DNA of 64,000 nucleotides, from contig NZ_CP051428.1 of assembly GCF_012676905.1 (NCBI RefSeq), positions 349,501 through 413,500 on the forward strand, in the 5' to 3' direction. This DNA is from Paenibacillus albicereus (GTDB lineage Bacteria; Bacillota; Bacilli; Paenibacillales; Paenibacillaceae). Each line of letters starts with the position of its first letter. The first letter of the stretch is position 1. The translations under genes were made by a program, and so were the position numbers. Positions 31,772-41,406 of this stretch are shown one piece after another. The notes below the pieces were generated by a model. The model was not told the origin of the DNA. It made no database searches and saw nothing but the letters and a program-made list of their open reading frames with translations.

Positions 31772-32520
31772 TCCGGCTGAAGGGAATCCGCAAGTCGTTC
31801 GGACGGACGGAGGTGCTGAAGGGCATCGACCTGAGCGTGGAAAAAGGTGAGGTGCTCGCCATTCTCGGCCCGAGCGGCTCGGGCAAGACGACGCTGCTGC
31901 GCTGCCTCAACTTCCTGGAGCGGCCGTCGGAGGGCAGCATCCATATCGGCGGCTTCTCCGCCGACTGCCGCTCGATCCGCCGCAAGGACATCCACGAGCT
32001 GCGGCGGCGCACGGCGATGGTGTTCCAGCAGTACAATCTGTTCCGCCACAAGACGGCGCTCGAGAACGTGATGGAGGGGCTGGTCGTCGCCCGCCGGCTG
32101 CCCCGGGAGGAGGCGCGCCGGCGCAGCGTCGAGCTGCTGGAGAAGGTCGGGCTGGGCGAGCGGCTGGACGCCTATCCGAGCCAGCTGTCGGGCGGCCAGC
32201 AGCAGCGCGTCGGCATCGCCCGCGCCCTGGCGCTCGAGCCGGAGGTGATCCTGTTCGATGAGCCGACGTCGGCGCTCGATCCCGAGCTTGTCGGCGAGGT
32301 GCTGGCGGTGCTCCGCCGCATCGCCCGCGAGGGCATGACGATGATCGTCGTCACCCATGAGATGGGCTTCGCGCAGGATGTGGCGAGCCGCGTCGTGTTC
32401 ATGGACGACGGGGCCGTCGTCGAGGAGGGGCCGCCGGAGGAGCTGTTCCGCATGCCCAAGGAGGAGCGCACCCGGCAGTTCCTGCGGCGCATCACGCCGG
32501 AGGCGACGTATTCGATCTGA
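31768..32520 (+). CDS. amino-acid ABC transporter ATPase (TcyN-like)
   Basis: 250 aa. Walker [11 protein letters not shown]-loop MVFQQYNLF, signature [15 protein letters not shown], Walker [15 protein letters not shown] and the switch histidine in VVTHEMGF. Polar amino-acid uptake family. It completes the importer with the lipoprotein and two permeases. Confidence 0.95.
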   Translation: MIRLKGIRKSFGRTEVLKGIDLSVEKGEVLAILGPSGSGKTTLLRCLNFLERPSEGSIHIGGFSADCRSIRRKDIHELRRRTAMVFQQYNLFRHKTALENVMEGLVVARRLPREEARRRSVELLEKVGLGERLDAYPSQLSGGQQQRVGIARALALEPEVILFDEPTSALDPELVGEVLAVLRRIAREGMTMIVVTHEMGFAQDVASRVVFMDDGAVVEEGPPEELFRMPKEERTRQFLRRITPEATYSI

Positions 32521-32537
32521 AAAAGGGAGGTTCCGCC

Positions 32538-33773
32538 ATGTCTTCGCTGTCCATCAGCGTGCTTGACCAGAGTCCCATCCATCCCGGCGAGACGCCGGAG
32601 CAGGCGCTGGCGCATACGGTTCGTCTGGCGCGCCGCGCCGACGAGCTCGGGCTGCGGCGCTTCTGGGTCGCCGAGCATCATGACAGCGAGCTGCTCGCCG
32701 GCTCGTCGCCGGAAGCGCTCATCGGCTACCTGCTGGCGAGCACGGAGCACATCCGCATCGGCTCGGGCGGCGTCATGCTGCAGCATTACAGCCCGTACAA
32801 GGTGGCGGAGACGTTCCATGTGCTGGCCGCGCTCGCGCCGGGCCGCGTCGATCTCGGCGTCGGCCGGGCGCCCGGCGGCCTGCCCCGCAGCACGCAGGCG
32901 CTGCGGCAGGGCGCGGGCGGCGCGGGCGTGCCGCTCGAAGGCAAGCTCGAGGAGCTGAGCGGCTACCTCGGCGGCCGTCCGCTCGCCGAGCCGCATCCGC
33001 TGGCGGGGCTGCGCGCCGCTCCGGCTCCGGCCGAGCCGCCGCGGCTGCATGTGCTCGGGGCGACCGAGGACAGCGCCCGCTCAGCCGGGCGGCTCGGCCT
33101 GCCCTATGTGTTCTCGCTGTTCATCGGCGCGGACGAGGAGCTGGCGGCGCGGGCGGCGCGGGCGTACCGCGAGAGCTTCGACCCCTCCTCCGGGCGGAGG
33201 CCGGAGCTGATCGTCGCCGTGGCGGCGGTCGCCGCCGATACGGACGCAGCGGCCGAGGCGCAGCTGTCGCCGCAGAAGGTCGTCAAGACGCATCTGTCCG
33301 ATGGGCGGACGGTGACGCTCGGCACGCGGGAGCAGGCGGAGGAGTTCGGCCGCCAATCCGGCCTCGCCTACCGGATCGAGGAGAAGGAAGCGATCGTCTA
33401 CGCCGGGTCCAGGCAGACGGTCGGGCGCAAGCTGCGCGCGCTGCAGGAGGCGACCGGGGCGGAGGAGTTCATCGTCGTCACGAACGTGCCGGACTTCGCC
33501 GCGCGGCTGCGCTCGTTCGAGCTGCTGGCGGAGCTGGCGGCGGAGGCGGACGCAGGACGGGAAGCCGAAGCGGCAGCAGGAGGGGCTGTCGAGGCGGCTG
33601 CGGGGTCGGCTGTCGAGGCGGAAGCAGGAGGGGCTGTCGAGGCGGAAGCAGGACTGGCTGTCGAGGCGGAAGCAGGACTGGATGTCGAGGCGGCCGCGGG
33701 GTCGGCTGTCGAGACGGCTGCAGGACGGCATGTCGAGGCGGCCGAGACGCTGACTGCGGGAGATCCGGCGTGA
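32538..33773 (+). CDS. LLM-class flavin oxidoreductase (CmoO/YtmO-like) with repeat-encoded C-terminal tail
   Basis: 411 aa; the luciferase-like domain covers about residues 1-335, the usual size of the family (SVLDQSPIHPGETPEQAL, FWVAEHHDSELLAGSSPE, IGSGGVMLQHYSPYKVAE). The last 75 residues are a run of eight-residue repeats of the AVEAEAGL type, encoded by 24-bp DNA repeats, and are not part of the enzyme fold. Same position relative to the ABC transporter as YtmO in the Bacillus ytm operon. Its reaction is unproven; it probably uses reduced FMN. Confidence 0.8.
   Translation: MSSLSISVLDQSPIHPGETPEQALAHTVRLARRADELGLRRFWVAEHHDSELLAGSSPEALIGYLLASTEHIRIGSGGVMLQHYSPYKVAETFHVLAALAPGRVDLGVGRAPGGLPRSTQALRQGAGGAGVPLEGKLEELSGYLGGRPLAEPHPLAGLRAAPAPAEPPRLHVLGATEDSARSAGRLGLPYVFSLFIGADEELAARAARAYRESFDPSSGRRPELIVAVAAVAADTDAAAEAQLSPQKVVKTHLSDGRTVTLGTREQAEEFGRQSGLAYRIEEKEAIVYAGSRQTVGRKLRALQEATGAEEFIVVTNVPDFAARLRSFELLAELAAEADAGREAEAAAGGAVEAAAGSAVEAEAGGAVEAEAGLAVEAEAGLDVEAAAGSAVETAAGRHVEAAETLTAGDPA
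33561..33746 (+). repeat. in-frame 24-bp tandem repeat (eight units)
   Basis: Units begin at 33561, 33585, 33609, 33633, 33657, 33681, 33705 and 33729, each GCTGTCGAGGCGGAAGCAGG-like. Period 24 keeps the frame, so copy number can change without breaking the gene. Two units (33633 and 33657) are identical, suggesting recent expansion. Confidence 0.9.
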
Positions 33774-35137
33774 GCGGCACGGGACGGAGCGGGCTTGCCG
33801 GAAGCGATGGCTGGCCGGCTGGCCTCTCCGAGCCGGCGGAAGCCGAGGCGGCGGAGGCGGTAGCTTCCTCAGGAGCCGGCTCGGCTCCGATCGCCAGCGA
33901 TGCGGAGCTGGAGGCGCGCCTCGTCGCCATCCGGCGCGAGCTGCACCGCCATCCGGAGCTGTCGCGCGAGGAGCGGGAGACGACGCGCCGCCTGCAGGGC
34001 TGGCTGGAGGCGGCGGGCATCCTCCCGAACGCCCGCTACGGGCTGCGCACCGGCCTGATCGCCGAGATCGGCGGCCCGGGTCCGGTCGTGGCGCTGCGCG
34101 CGGACATCGACGCGCTGCCGATCCAGGAGGAGACGGGGCTGACGTTCGCCTCGCTGACGCCGGGCGTCATGCATGCGTGCGGGCATGACTTCCACGCGGC
34201 GGCTCTTGTCGGAGCCGCGCTTCTGCTGCAGCGCCGGGCGGGCGAGCTGCCCGGCACGGTGCGGCTGCTGTTCCAGCCGGCGGAGGAAAAGGCGGCCGGC
34301 GCCCGCGAGCTGATCGCCGCCGGCGCCCTCGACGGCGCAAAAGCCGTGTTCGGGCTGCACAACAAGCCCGACCTGCCGGTCGGCGCGGCCGGCATCAAGG
34401 CCGGTCCGCTCCTGGCGGCCGCCGACGGCTTCGTCGTCGAGCTGCGGGGCCGGGCCACGCATGCCGCCGTGCCGGAAGCGGGCCTCGACCCGATCGCGGC
34501 GGCGGCGCATGTCGTGACGGCGCTGCAGACGATCGCGAGCCGCAGCGTCGGTCCGCTGGACAGCGCCGTCGTCAGCGTGACGAAGCTCCATAGCGGCACG
34601 TCGTGGAACATCATACCCGACCTGGCGGTGCTGGAGGGCACGATCCGCACGTTCGACGAGGCGGTGCGCCGGCGCGTGCTGGAGCGCTTCGAGGCGATCG
34701 TCGTCGGCGTCGCCTCCGCGCTCGGGTCGGAGGCGACGCTGCGCTGGGTGCAAGGTCCGCCGCCGGTGCTCAACGATCCGGCGCTGGCGGAGCTCGGACG
34801 CGAGGCGGCCGCCGCGGCCGGCCTGGAGGCGATCGAGGCCGTCCCTTCCCTGGCGGGCGAGGACTTCGCGTACTACCAGCGCGAGGTCCCGGGCCTGTTC
34901 GTCTTCCTGGGGACGAACGGGCCGCAGGAGTGGCATCATCCCCGCTTCGACGTCGACGAGCGGGCGCTGCTGCCGGCGGCGCGGCTGCTGGCCGAGCTGG
35001 CGGAGCGGGCGCTGCGGCGGTTCGCGGCGGAAGCGGAGGAGACGGGGGCAGAGGCGGATGAGGACGGAAAGCAGCGACATGAAGGAGGAGAAGCCCATGG
35101 GAGCGATCGATCTGCAAGCCTTTCGCCGGACGCATGA
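33770..35137 (+). CDS. M20-family amidohydrolase (SndA/SndB-like N-acetylcysteine deacetylase)
   Basis: 455 aa, GTG 33770 overlapping the previous stop. An Ala/Gly-rich N-terminal extension of about 43 residues precedes the fold, which starts at LVAIRRELHRHPELS. Metal-site motifs: MHACGHDFHAAAL, the catalytic Glu in QPAEEKAAGA and LAGEDFAYY. Family knowledge: HipO/IAA-amidohydrolase enzymes deacylate N-acyl amino acids; SndA and SndB free cysteine from N-acetylcysteine after C-S cleavage. The C-terminal 30 residues are charged and low in complexity and overlap the start of the DinB gene. Confidence 0.85.
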   Translation: MSGTGRSGLAGSDGWPAGLSEPAEAEAAEAVASSGAGSAPIASDAELEARLVAIRRELHRHPELSREERETTRRLQGWLEAAGILPNARYGLRTGLIAEIGGPGPVVALRADIDALPIQEETGLTFASLTPGVMHACGHDFHAAALVGAALLLQRRAGELPGTVRLLFQPAEEKAAGARELIAAGALDGAKAVFGLHNKPDLPVGAAGIKAGPLLAAADGFVVELRGRATHAAVPEAGLDPIAAAAHVVTALQTIASRSVGPLDSAVVSVTKLHSGTSWNIIPDLAVLEGTIRTFDEAVRRRVLERFEAIVVGVASALGSEATLRWVQGPPPVLNDPALAELGREAAAAAGLEAIEAVPSLAGEDFAYYQREVPGLFVFLGTNGPQEWHHPRFDVDERALLPAARLLAELAERALRRFAAEAEETGAEADEDGKQRHEGGEAHGSDRSASLSPDA

Positions 35138-35567
35138 ACAGCTGGCGCAGGCCATCGAAGGACTGGACGAGCGGCAGCTGAAGGAAAAGGAGGCTCCCGG
35201 CAAGTGGAGCGTAACGGAGGTGCTGGCCCATCTGGCCGATCACAGCATCGTCGTGTCGTTCCGCATCCGCGACATCCTCGCCGATACGGAGGCCGGGCTG
35301 CCGCGCTTCGACCCGGACCGCTGGGTGTCGGGGCAGCATGGCGACGAGGAGGAGGCGGCGGAGCATCTGGCGGCGTTCGCGGCGCTGCTGCGGGCGAACG
35401 CCCGGCTGCTGGAGCGGCTGGACGAGGGGGAGCTGGCCAAGCAGGGCATCACGTTCAAGGGCGACCCGATCGACCTGCGCGGCATCGCGGACGGCTTCGT
35501 CCGGCATGTCGGCACGCACTTGGCGCAGATCGCCCGCATCCGGCGGGCCGTCGAAGCCGTGCGCTGA
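35097..35567 (+). CDS. DinB/YfiT-like putative metal-dependent hydrolase
   Basis: 156 aa from ATG 35097, which follows AAGGAGGAGAAGCCC. Four-helix DinB fold with [16 protein letters not shown] and a C-terminal [13 protein letters not shown]; the histidines at these three places are the usual metal ligands. Such proteins are often thiol-dependent transferases (for example bacillithiol S-transferase), which would fit a sulfur salvage operon, but this is inference. Confidence 0.75.
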   Translation: MGAIDLQAFRRTHEQLAQAIEGLDERQLKEKEAPGKWSVTEVLAHLADHSIVVSFRIRDILADTEAGLPRFDPDRWVSGQHGDEEEAAEHLAAFAALLRANARLLERLDEGELAKQGITFKGDPIDLRGIADGFVRHVGTHLAQIARIRRAVEAVR

Positions 35568-35593
35568 GCGCGCAGAACAAGGAGGAATCCAAG

Positions 35594-36952
35594 ATGGGCA
35601 AGCGCAGACAGCTGCGCCTGGGGGCGATGCTCCACGGCGTCGGCAGCAGCACGTCGCTATGGCGGCATCCCGACATCCAGGCGGATGCGAGCACGAATTT
35701 CAAGCTGTACCGGGAGTGGACGCGCAAGGCGGAGGAGGGCCGGTTCGACCTCGTGTTCGTGGCCGACGGGCTGTACATCAACGAAAAGTCGATCCCGCAC
35801 TTCCTCGACCGCTTCGAGCCGCTCACGATCCTGAGCGCGCTCGCCGCCGCCAGCGGGCGGATCGGCCTCGTCGGCACGCTCTCGACGTCGTACAGCGAGC
35901 CGTTCACGGTGGCGAGGCAGTTCGGCTCGCTCGACAAGATCAGCGGCGGCCGCGCCGGCTGGAACATCGTCACCTCGCCGCTCGAGGGCTCCGCGCTCAA
36001 CTTCGGCCCCAAGCGGCACCCCGAGCATGACGAGCGCTACCGCATCGCCAAGGAGCATCTGGACGTCGTGCGGGGGCTGTGGGACTCGTGGGAGGACGAC
36101 GCGTTCCCGCGCGACAAGGAGCGGGGCGTCTACTTCGACCGCAGCCGGCTGCATGAGCTGAACCACGAGGGCGAGTTCTTCTCCGTCAAGGGGCCGCTGA
36201 ACGTCTCCCGTTCCCCGCAGGGGCATCCGGTGCTGTTCCAGGCCGGCGCCTCCGAGGTCGGTCGGGACTACGCGGCGAGCGAGGCCGATGCGATCTTCGC
36301 CGGCCACGAGACGCTGGAGGAGGCGGCCGCTTTCTATGCGGACGTCAAGAAGCGCGCGGCCGCATTCGGCCGCAACCCGGACGATCTGCTCGTCTTCCCG
36401 GGCATCGGGCCGATCGTCGGCGCCACCGAGGAGGAGGCCGAGCGCAAGTACCGCGAGGCGGCGGCGCTCGTCTCGGCCGAGGACGCGCTGCTCTATCTGG
36501 GCCGCTTTTTCGAGCATCACGACTTCTCGCAGTACGAGCTCGACGCTCCGTTCCCGGAGCTCGGGGAGCTCGGCCAGAACAGCTTCCGCAGCACGACCGA
36601 CCGCATCAAGGCGGCGGCCCGCGAGCAGGGGCTGACGCTGCGCCAGGCGGCGCTGCAGGCGGCGACGCCTCGGCCGTCGTTCATCGGCACGCCGGAGCAG
36701 GTCGCGGACCGCATGCAGGCGTGGTTCGAGGCGGGCGCGGCGGACGGGTTCATGATCGGGTCGAGCGTGCCGCGCGCGCTGGAGGACTTCATCGATCATG
36801 TCGTGCCGATCCTGCAAGCGCGAGGCTTGTTCCGCCACGAGTACGAGGCGGATACGCTGCGCGGCAACCTCGGCCTGCCGGTGCCGGAGAACCGACATGC
36901 CGCCGCCCGGCGGGCTCGGCAGGCGGATGCGCCTGCGCCGAGCGGGGCTTAG
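35594..36952 (+). CDS. NtaA/SnaA/DszA-family FMN monooxygenase (CmoJ/YxeK-like)
   Basis: 452 aa, ATG after GGAGGAATCCAAG. Typical start of the family with [18 protein letters not shown], then [21 protein letters not shown] and [17 protein letters not shown]2-dependent enzymes of this group split C-S or C-N bonds; YxeK and YtnJ break N-acetyl-S-(2-succino)cysteine. With the acetyltransferase upstream and the M20 deacetylase it completes a three-step salvage route to cysteine. Substrate range inferred. Confidence 0.85.
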   Translation: MGKRRQLRLGAMLHGVGSSTSLWRHPDIQADASTNFKLYREWTRKAEEGRFDLVFVADGLYINEKSIPHFLDRFEPLTILSALAAASGRIGLVGTLSTSYSEPFTVARQFGSLDKISGGRAGWNIVTSPLEGSALNFGPKRHPEHDERYRIAKEHLDVVRGLWDSWEDDAFPRDKERGVYFDRSRLHELNHEGEFFSVKGPLNVSRSPQGHPVLFQAGASEVGRDYAASEADAIFAGHETLEEAAAFYADVKKRAAAFGRNPDDLLVFPGIGPIVGATEEEAERKYREAAALVSAEDALLYLGRFFEHHDFSQYELDAPFPELGELGQNSFRSTTDRIKAAAREQGLTLRQAALQAATPRPSFIGTPEQVADRMQAWFEAGAADGFMIGSSVPRALEDFIDHVVPILQARGLFRHEYEADTLRGNLGLPVPENRHAAARRARQADAPAPSGA

Positions 36953-36986
36953 CTTCGCGATATGGGGAAAATAGGGGGAATGAACG

Positions 36987-37544
36987 ATGGCTAGAAAAGC
37001 GAGCTCGGTGGAGCAAGTCGTCGCCGTCGGCATCGGCGCGGCGCTGTTCGTCGTGCTGGGAAGGTTCGGCTCGATCCCGTCCGGTATTCCGGACACGAAC
37101 ATCGAGACGACCTACGTGCTGCTTGCGCTGTTCGCGGTGCTGTACGGACCGCTCGCGGGCCTGTTGACCGGCCTGATCGGGCACACGCTCAAGGATGCGA
37201 TCTTCTACGGAGCGCCTTGGTTCAGCTGGGTCGTCGGCTCCGCGCTTGTCGGCCTCATCATCGGCCTGGCTTCGCGCAAGATCGACGTGCGGGACGGGGA
37301 GTTCGGCACGAAGGAGCTCATCCGCTTCAACCTCTACCAGATCGTCGCCAATGCGGCCGCCTGGTTCGTGGCCGCGCCGGTGCTGGACATCGTCATCTAC
37401 GCCGAGCCGGTGAACAAGGTGTTCACGCAAGGGCTCGTCGCGGGCCTGTCCAACATCGTGACGGTCGCGGTCCTCGGCTCGCTGCTCTTGGCGGCCTACG
37501 CCAAGACCCGCACCCCACAAGGCAGCCTGACGCGGGAGCTGTAA
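36987..37544 (+). CDS. ECF transporter S component, UPF0397 family
   Basis: 185 aa, five or six membrane spans. UPF0397 features: [17 protein letters not shown] near the start, [18 protein letters not shown] and [15 protein letters not shown] components give ECF transporters their vitamin specificity; the UPF0397 ligand is not firmly known. It starts 34 nt after the monooxygenase gene, so it could feed flavin or another cofactor to the flavoenzymes upstream (inference). Confidence 0.85.
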   Translation: MARKASSVEQVVAVGIGAALFVVLGRFGSIPSGIPDTNIETTYVLLALFAVLYGPLAGLLTGLIGHTLKDAIFYGAPWFSWVVGSALVGLIIGLASRKIDVRDGEFGTKELIRFNLYQIVANAAAWFVAAPVLDIVIYAEPVNKVFTQGLVAGLSNIVTVAVLGSLLLAAYAKTRTPQGSLTREL

Positions 37545-37582
37545 AGCTCCGGAGGCTCGGGATTCCTGATTTCCATTCAGAC

Positions 37583-37624
37583 AAGCAAGGGGCCGGCGCG
37601 CTGCGCCGGCTTCGCTGCTTTTTC
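37583..37624 (+). terminator. intra-operon stem-loop terminator or attenuator
   Basis: AGCA.AGG.GGCCGGCGC pairs with GCGCCGGC.TTC.GCTGCT, followed by TTTTT. It lies between the S component and the ATPase, so it may reduce read-through and keep S component in excess. Confidence 0.6.
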
Positions 37625-37640
37625 GGAGGAGGCTATCATC

Positions 37641-39527
37641 ATGAACGTACGCATGGACAAGGCGGCTCCGCATGCGGGCGGCAGCGGGCTGGACGCGAAG
37701 CCGTGGGCAGCAGGCCGCTCTGCCGGCGAAGCCGGCAGCCACCCCGGGCCATCCCTGATCGAGCCGGATGCGCCACCGTCAGCGGCAGGCCGCTCCGCAA
37801 GCGGAATCCCTGCCGCAACCATGCCGCCGGCCATCGAGTTGGATGGCTTCGGCTTCCAGTACCGGTCCCAGCAGGAGCCGACGCTGCATGATCTCCGTCT
37901 GACGATCGCCGCAGGCGAGAAGGTGCTGATCGTCGGCCCGTCCGGCTCGGGCAAAAGCACGCTTGCCCATTGCCTGAACGGCCTCGCGCCGCATGTGCAT
38001 CCCGGCGAGATGACGGGCCGGGCGCGCGTCTGCGGCCGGGAGCTGGCGGGGCTCGGCATCCGGGAGCTGTCGAGGCTCATCGGCACGGTGCTGCAGGATT
38101 CCGACGGGCAGTTCGTCGGGATGACGGTCGGCGAGGACATCGCCTTCGAGCTGGAGAACCGCGCCGTGCCGCAGGCGCAAATGAAGGAGCAGGTGCGGCA
38201 AGCCGCGCGCGCCGTCGGCATGGAGGCGCAGCTGGGCGCGTCGCCGCAGACGCTGTCGGGCGGCCAGAAGCAGCGCGTCTCGATGGCGGGCGTGCTCGTG
38301 AGCGACACGCCGGTGCTGCTGTTCGACGAGCCGCTGGCCAGTCTCGACCCCGAGGCCGGACGGCAGGCGGTGGAGCGGATCGACGCCATCCACCGCGAGA
38401 CGGGCAAGACGATCGTCATCGTCGAGCATCGGCTGGAGGAGGTGCTTCATCGCCCGGTCGACCGCATCGTCCTCATCGTCGACGGCCGGATCGCGGCCGA
38501 CCTGCCGCCGGCGGAGCTGCTCAGCTCGCCGCTGCTGGCCGAGGCGGGCTTGCGCGAGCCGCTGTATGTGACCGCGCTGCGGCATGCGGGCTGCGCGATC
38601 TCGCCGGAGCTGCATCCGGAGAGCCTCGAACGGCTGGAGCTCGCGGACATTCGCGAGCGGCTGCTCGTCTGGCACGGGGCGGCATCGTCCGACCCTCCGG
38701 CGGCTCCCCGTCCGCCCGTGCTGGAGCTGGAGGACGTGCATTTCGCCTATGACGGGGAAGGTCCGGCGGTGCTGAACGGGCTGACGCTGCGGCTCGGGGA
38801 GGGCGAGCTGCTGGCCGTCGCGGGGACCAACGGTGCGGGCAAGTCGACGCTGGCGCGGCTCATCTGCGGCTTTTGCCGGCCGACCGCCGGGCGCATCCTT
38901 CACCGGGGGCGCGACCTGGCGGGCGACACGATCCAGGAGCGCTCGGAGCGGATCGGCTACGTCATGCAGAATCCGAACCATATGCTGTCCAAGACGCTGC
39001 TCTACGACGAAGTCGCGCTCGGGCTGCGTCTGCGCGGCGTGCCGGAGGGCGAGGCGCGGGAGCGCGTGCTGGAGACGCTGCGCATCTGCGGCCTCCATCC
39101 GTTCCGCAGCTGGCCGATCTCGGCGCTCAGCTACGGCCAGAAGAAGCGGGCGACGATCGCCTCCATCCTCGCGCTGGGTCCCGGTATCCTGCTGCTGGAC
39201 GAGCCGACGGCCGGGCAGGACTACCGCCATTACACCGAGATGATGGAGTTCGTGCTGCAGCTCAAGCATCGGGGAACAAGCATCCTCGTCATTACGCATG
39301 ACATGCACCTGATGATGGAGTATGCCGAGCGGACCGTCGTCGTCGAGGGCGGACGGGTGCTGGCGGACGCGACCCCTGCGGCTGTGCTGACCGATGCGGA
39401 GCTCGTGCGCCGGGCGAGCCTGCGCGAGACGTCGCTGCAGCGGCTGGCCGAGCGCGCGGGCATCGTGCCGCCGGCGGAATTCGTCGCCCGGTTCATCCGC
39501 CGCGACCGGGAGGCGAGGCGAAGATGA
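37641..39527 (+). CDS. ECF transporter fused double ATPase (EcfA-EcfA')
   Basis: 628 aa with two complete ATPase domains: Walker A GPSGSGKSTL (about 98) and GTNGAGKSTL (about 396), signatures LSGGQKQRVSMA and LSYGQKKRATIA, and two Walker B motifs LLFDEP and LLLDEP. The first 50 residues are a Gly/Ala/Pro-rich extension with short inverted repeats in the DNA. Energises the S component upstream through the EcfT protein that overlaps its stop by four bases. Confidence 0.92.
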   Translation: MNVRMDKAAPHAGGSGLDAKPWAAGRSAGEAGSHPGPSLIEPDAPPSAAGRSASGIPAATMPPAIELDGFGFQYRSQQEPTLHDLRLTIAAGEKVLIVGPSGSGKSTLAHCLNGLAPHVHPGEMTGRARVCGRELAGLGIRELSRLIGTVLQDSDGQFVGMTVGEDIAFELENRAVPQAQMKEQVRQAARAVGMEAQLGASPQTLSGGQKQRVSMAGVLVSDTPVLLFDEPLASLDPEAGRQAVERIDAIHRETGKTIVIVEHRLEEVLHRPVDRIVLIVDGRIAADLPPAELLSSPLLAEAGLREPLYVTALRHAGCAISPELHPESLERLELADIRERLLVWHGAASSDPPAAPRPPVLELEDVHFAYDGEGPAVLNGLTLRLGEGELLAVAGTNGAGKSTLARLICGFCRPTAGRILHRGRDLAGDTIQERSERIGYVMQNPNHMLSKTLLYDEVALGLRLRGVPEGEARERVLETLRICGLHPFRSWPISALSYGQKKRATIASILALGPGILLLDEPTAGQDYRHYTEMMEFVLQLKHRGTSILVITHDMHLMMEYAERTVVVEGGRVLADATPAAVLTDAELVRRASLRETSLQRLAERAGIVPPAEFVARFIRRDREARRR

Positions 39528-40354
39528 AGGCCAAGCTGATCGCCTATACCGGGCAAGACTCGCCGATCCACCGGCTGTCGGGCGCGGCCAAGCTGGTCGT
39601 TTTCGCCATCTGGTCCGTCACCGCCATGATGACCTACGATACCCGGGTGCTGCTCGCGCTGCTCGTGCTCGGCCTGATCGCGTTCCGCGTCTCGCGCGTC
39701 CGCTTCCGGGAGTTCTCGTTCGTGCTGACGCTCATCCTGGCCTTCTTCCTGATGAACCATGCCGCGATCTTCCTGTTCTCGCCGCTGGAAGGCGTCCGGA
39801 TCTACGGCACGCGGCATGACCTGCTGCATCTGGCGGGGCGCTGGTGGGTGACGGAGGAGCAGCTGTTCTACCAGCTCAACGTGGCGCTCAAGTACCTGGC
39901 CGTCATTCCGATGGCGCTGCTGTTCATCCTGACGACCGATCCCGGCGAGTTCGCCTCGTCGCTGAACCGGGTCGGCGTCAGCTACCGGATCGCCTGCTCG
40001 GTGTCGATCGCGATGCGCTACATCCCGGACATCCAGCGCGACTTCCAGAACATCCGCTTCGCGGCGCAGGCGCGCGGCCTCGACATCTCCCGCAAGGAGA
40101 AGCTGGCCAAACGAGCGCGCCACATGGCCGGCATCCTGCTGCCGCTCATCCTGACGAGCGTGCAGCGGATCGAGACGGTCAGCGCCGCGATGGAGCTGCG
40201 CGGCTTCGGCCAAGGGCCGAAGCGCACCTGGTACAGCGCCAGGCCGCTGCGCGCCGCCGACATCGCGGCAATCGCGTTCGTGGTCCTGCTCGCAGGCGTG
40301 TCGCTCTGGCTGACGTTCGCGGACGGCTCGCGCTTTTACAATCCGTTCGCGTGA
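39524..40354 (+). CDS. ECF transporter transmembrane protein EcfT (CbiQ family)
   Basis: 276 aa, about five spans. The coupling motifs AQARGLDISRKE (first Ala-Arg-Gly) and MELRGFGQGPKR (second) touch the ATPases. ATGA overlap with the ATPase gene. The stop is two bases from the end of the convergent regulator gene, leaving no room for a terminator between them. Confidence 0.92.
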   Translation: MKAKLIAYTGQDSPIHRLSGAAKLVVFAIWSVTAMMTYDTRVLLALLVLGLIAFRVSRVRFREFSFVLTLILAFFLMNHAAIFLFSPLEGVRIYGTRHDLLHLAGRWWVTEEQLFYQLNVALKYLAVIPMALLFILTTDPGEFASSLNRVGVSYRIACSVSIAMRYIPDIQRDFQNIRFAAQARGLDISRKEKLAKRARHMAGILLPLILTSVQRIETVSAAMELRGFGQGPKRTWYSARPLRAADIAAIAFVVLLAGVSLWLTFADGSRFYNPFA

Positions 40355-40356
40355 TT

Positions 40357-41325
40357 TCAGAGCTCCCTCAGGCTCGTCAGACGCTCTTCCAAGATCAAGC
40401 GCAGCTCGTCCGGAATCCGCTCGAACTGAACCCCCTTCCCTAGGAACAACAGCCAATCGGCATAGTACGCCAGTGCTTCCCCATCGCTGACGTCCAGCTG
40501 GACCTGGAAGATTCCGCTCGATTGGAACATCCCGGTGAAGGACAGGATGATTCCCGGCGGATGCAGGCGCTTGAAGCGCTGGATTCCGGTCGCATCCAGC
40601 TTTACGACCAGATTGGCATCCTGCGCGCGAAGGCGCTTCTTGATTCGGATTTCTTGCTCGGAGCACTTCATCTCTTGCTCGGAAATCTCGGAATCCCTCA
40701 GCATGTCGACAGGCAAGTAACGGAATTCGTCCGTTTCGAACTCGTAGGCCTCGACCAGCCACTGCGCGTTTGAGTTGAAGATATGCAGCAAATAAACGTC
40801 CAGCAGCTGCGGCCAGCCGGGGATCAGCTCATACTTCACGCGCAGATGCCGGTCCCGCACGGCAAGCGAAATGAGCTGGTTCAGCTCCGGGGGCGCCGCA
40901 TCGTCGAGCTCCAGCAGCTGCGGATGGGCCGGATTCGTATTTTCAAACAGCAGGATATGGTTGAGCTCGAGCAGCTCGTCTTGCTGGGCTTGCGACGCGA
41001 TCCCGATGAGCTTTTCCGTGATGGAGCGGCGATTGTGGAGATAGGGGAGCTGCGAATTTTTTGAAGCGATGAAGCTGATGAAGATCGCCTTCAGCTCCTC
41101 CGGCGTGAACCGGGCGGCCGGCAGGTACTGGTTTTGCAGCACATGATACCCGCCGCCGCGTCCCAGCTCGGTCGTCAGCGGAAAGCCGAGCGACTGAATC
41201 TCGTTGATGTCGCGGATCGCAGTCGAGCGGGAAATCTTGAATTCCTTTTGAATCTCGGCGATCGTAAAGTGCGCGCGGTTGTTAATGTATCGCATAATTA
41301 AATTGACTCGCTCTGTTTTCTTCAT
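40357..41325 (-). CDS. WYL-domain transcriptional regulator (YafY/DeoR-type)
   Basis: 322 aa. N-terminal HTH_11 (ERVNLIMRYINNRAHFTI, then SRSTAIRDINEIQSLGFPL and a GRGGGYHV wing), followed by a WYL domain (WLVEAYEFETDEFRYLPVDM in the middle third) and a C-terminal WCX-like region (VKLDATG, FQVQLDVSD). Codon use is less GC-rich than in neighbours. Divergent from two GyrI-like genes across an 81-bp gap with a palindromic operator; probably controls them and itself. Confidence 0.88.
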   Translation of the reverse strand: MKKTERVNLIMRYINNRAHFTIAEIQKEFKISRSTAIRDINEIQSLGFPLTTELGRGGGYHVLQNQYLPAARFTPEELKAIFISFIASKNSQLPYLHNRRSITEKLIGIASQAQQDELLELNHILLFENTNPAHPQLLELDDAAPPELNQLISLAVRDRHLRVKYELIPGWPQLLDVYLLHIFNSNAQWLVEAYEFETDEFRYLPVDMLRDSEISEQEMKCSEQEIRIKKRLRAQDANLVVKLDATGIQRFKRLHPPGIILSFTGMFQSSGIFQVQLDVSDGEALAYYADWLLFLGKGVQFERIPDELRLILEERLTSLREL

Positions 41326-41334
41326 GATGAAAAG

Positions 41335-41351
41335 GTATCATGTTTTGATAC
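41335..41351. promoter_or_regulatory. palindromic operator between regulator and GyrI-like genes
   Basis: GTATCA-N5-TGATAC, a perfect 6+6 inverted repeat, 10 bp from the regulator start codon and 55 bp from the GyrI-like start. A likely binding site for the WYL regulator. Confidence 0.6.
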
Positions 41352-41406
41352 ACTTTGGAATTAGCCTAAGTCTAGCAAGGCAAATTCGATCAAGGAGCTG
41401 AAGCAG

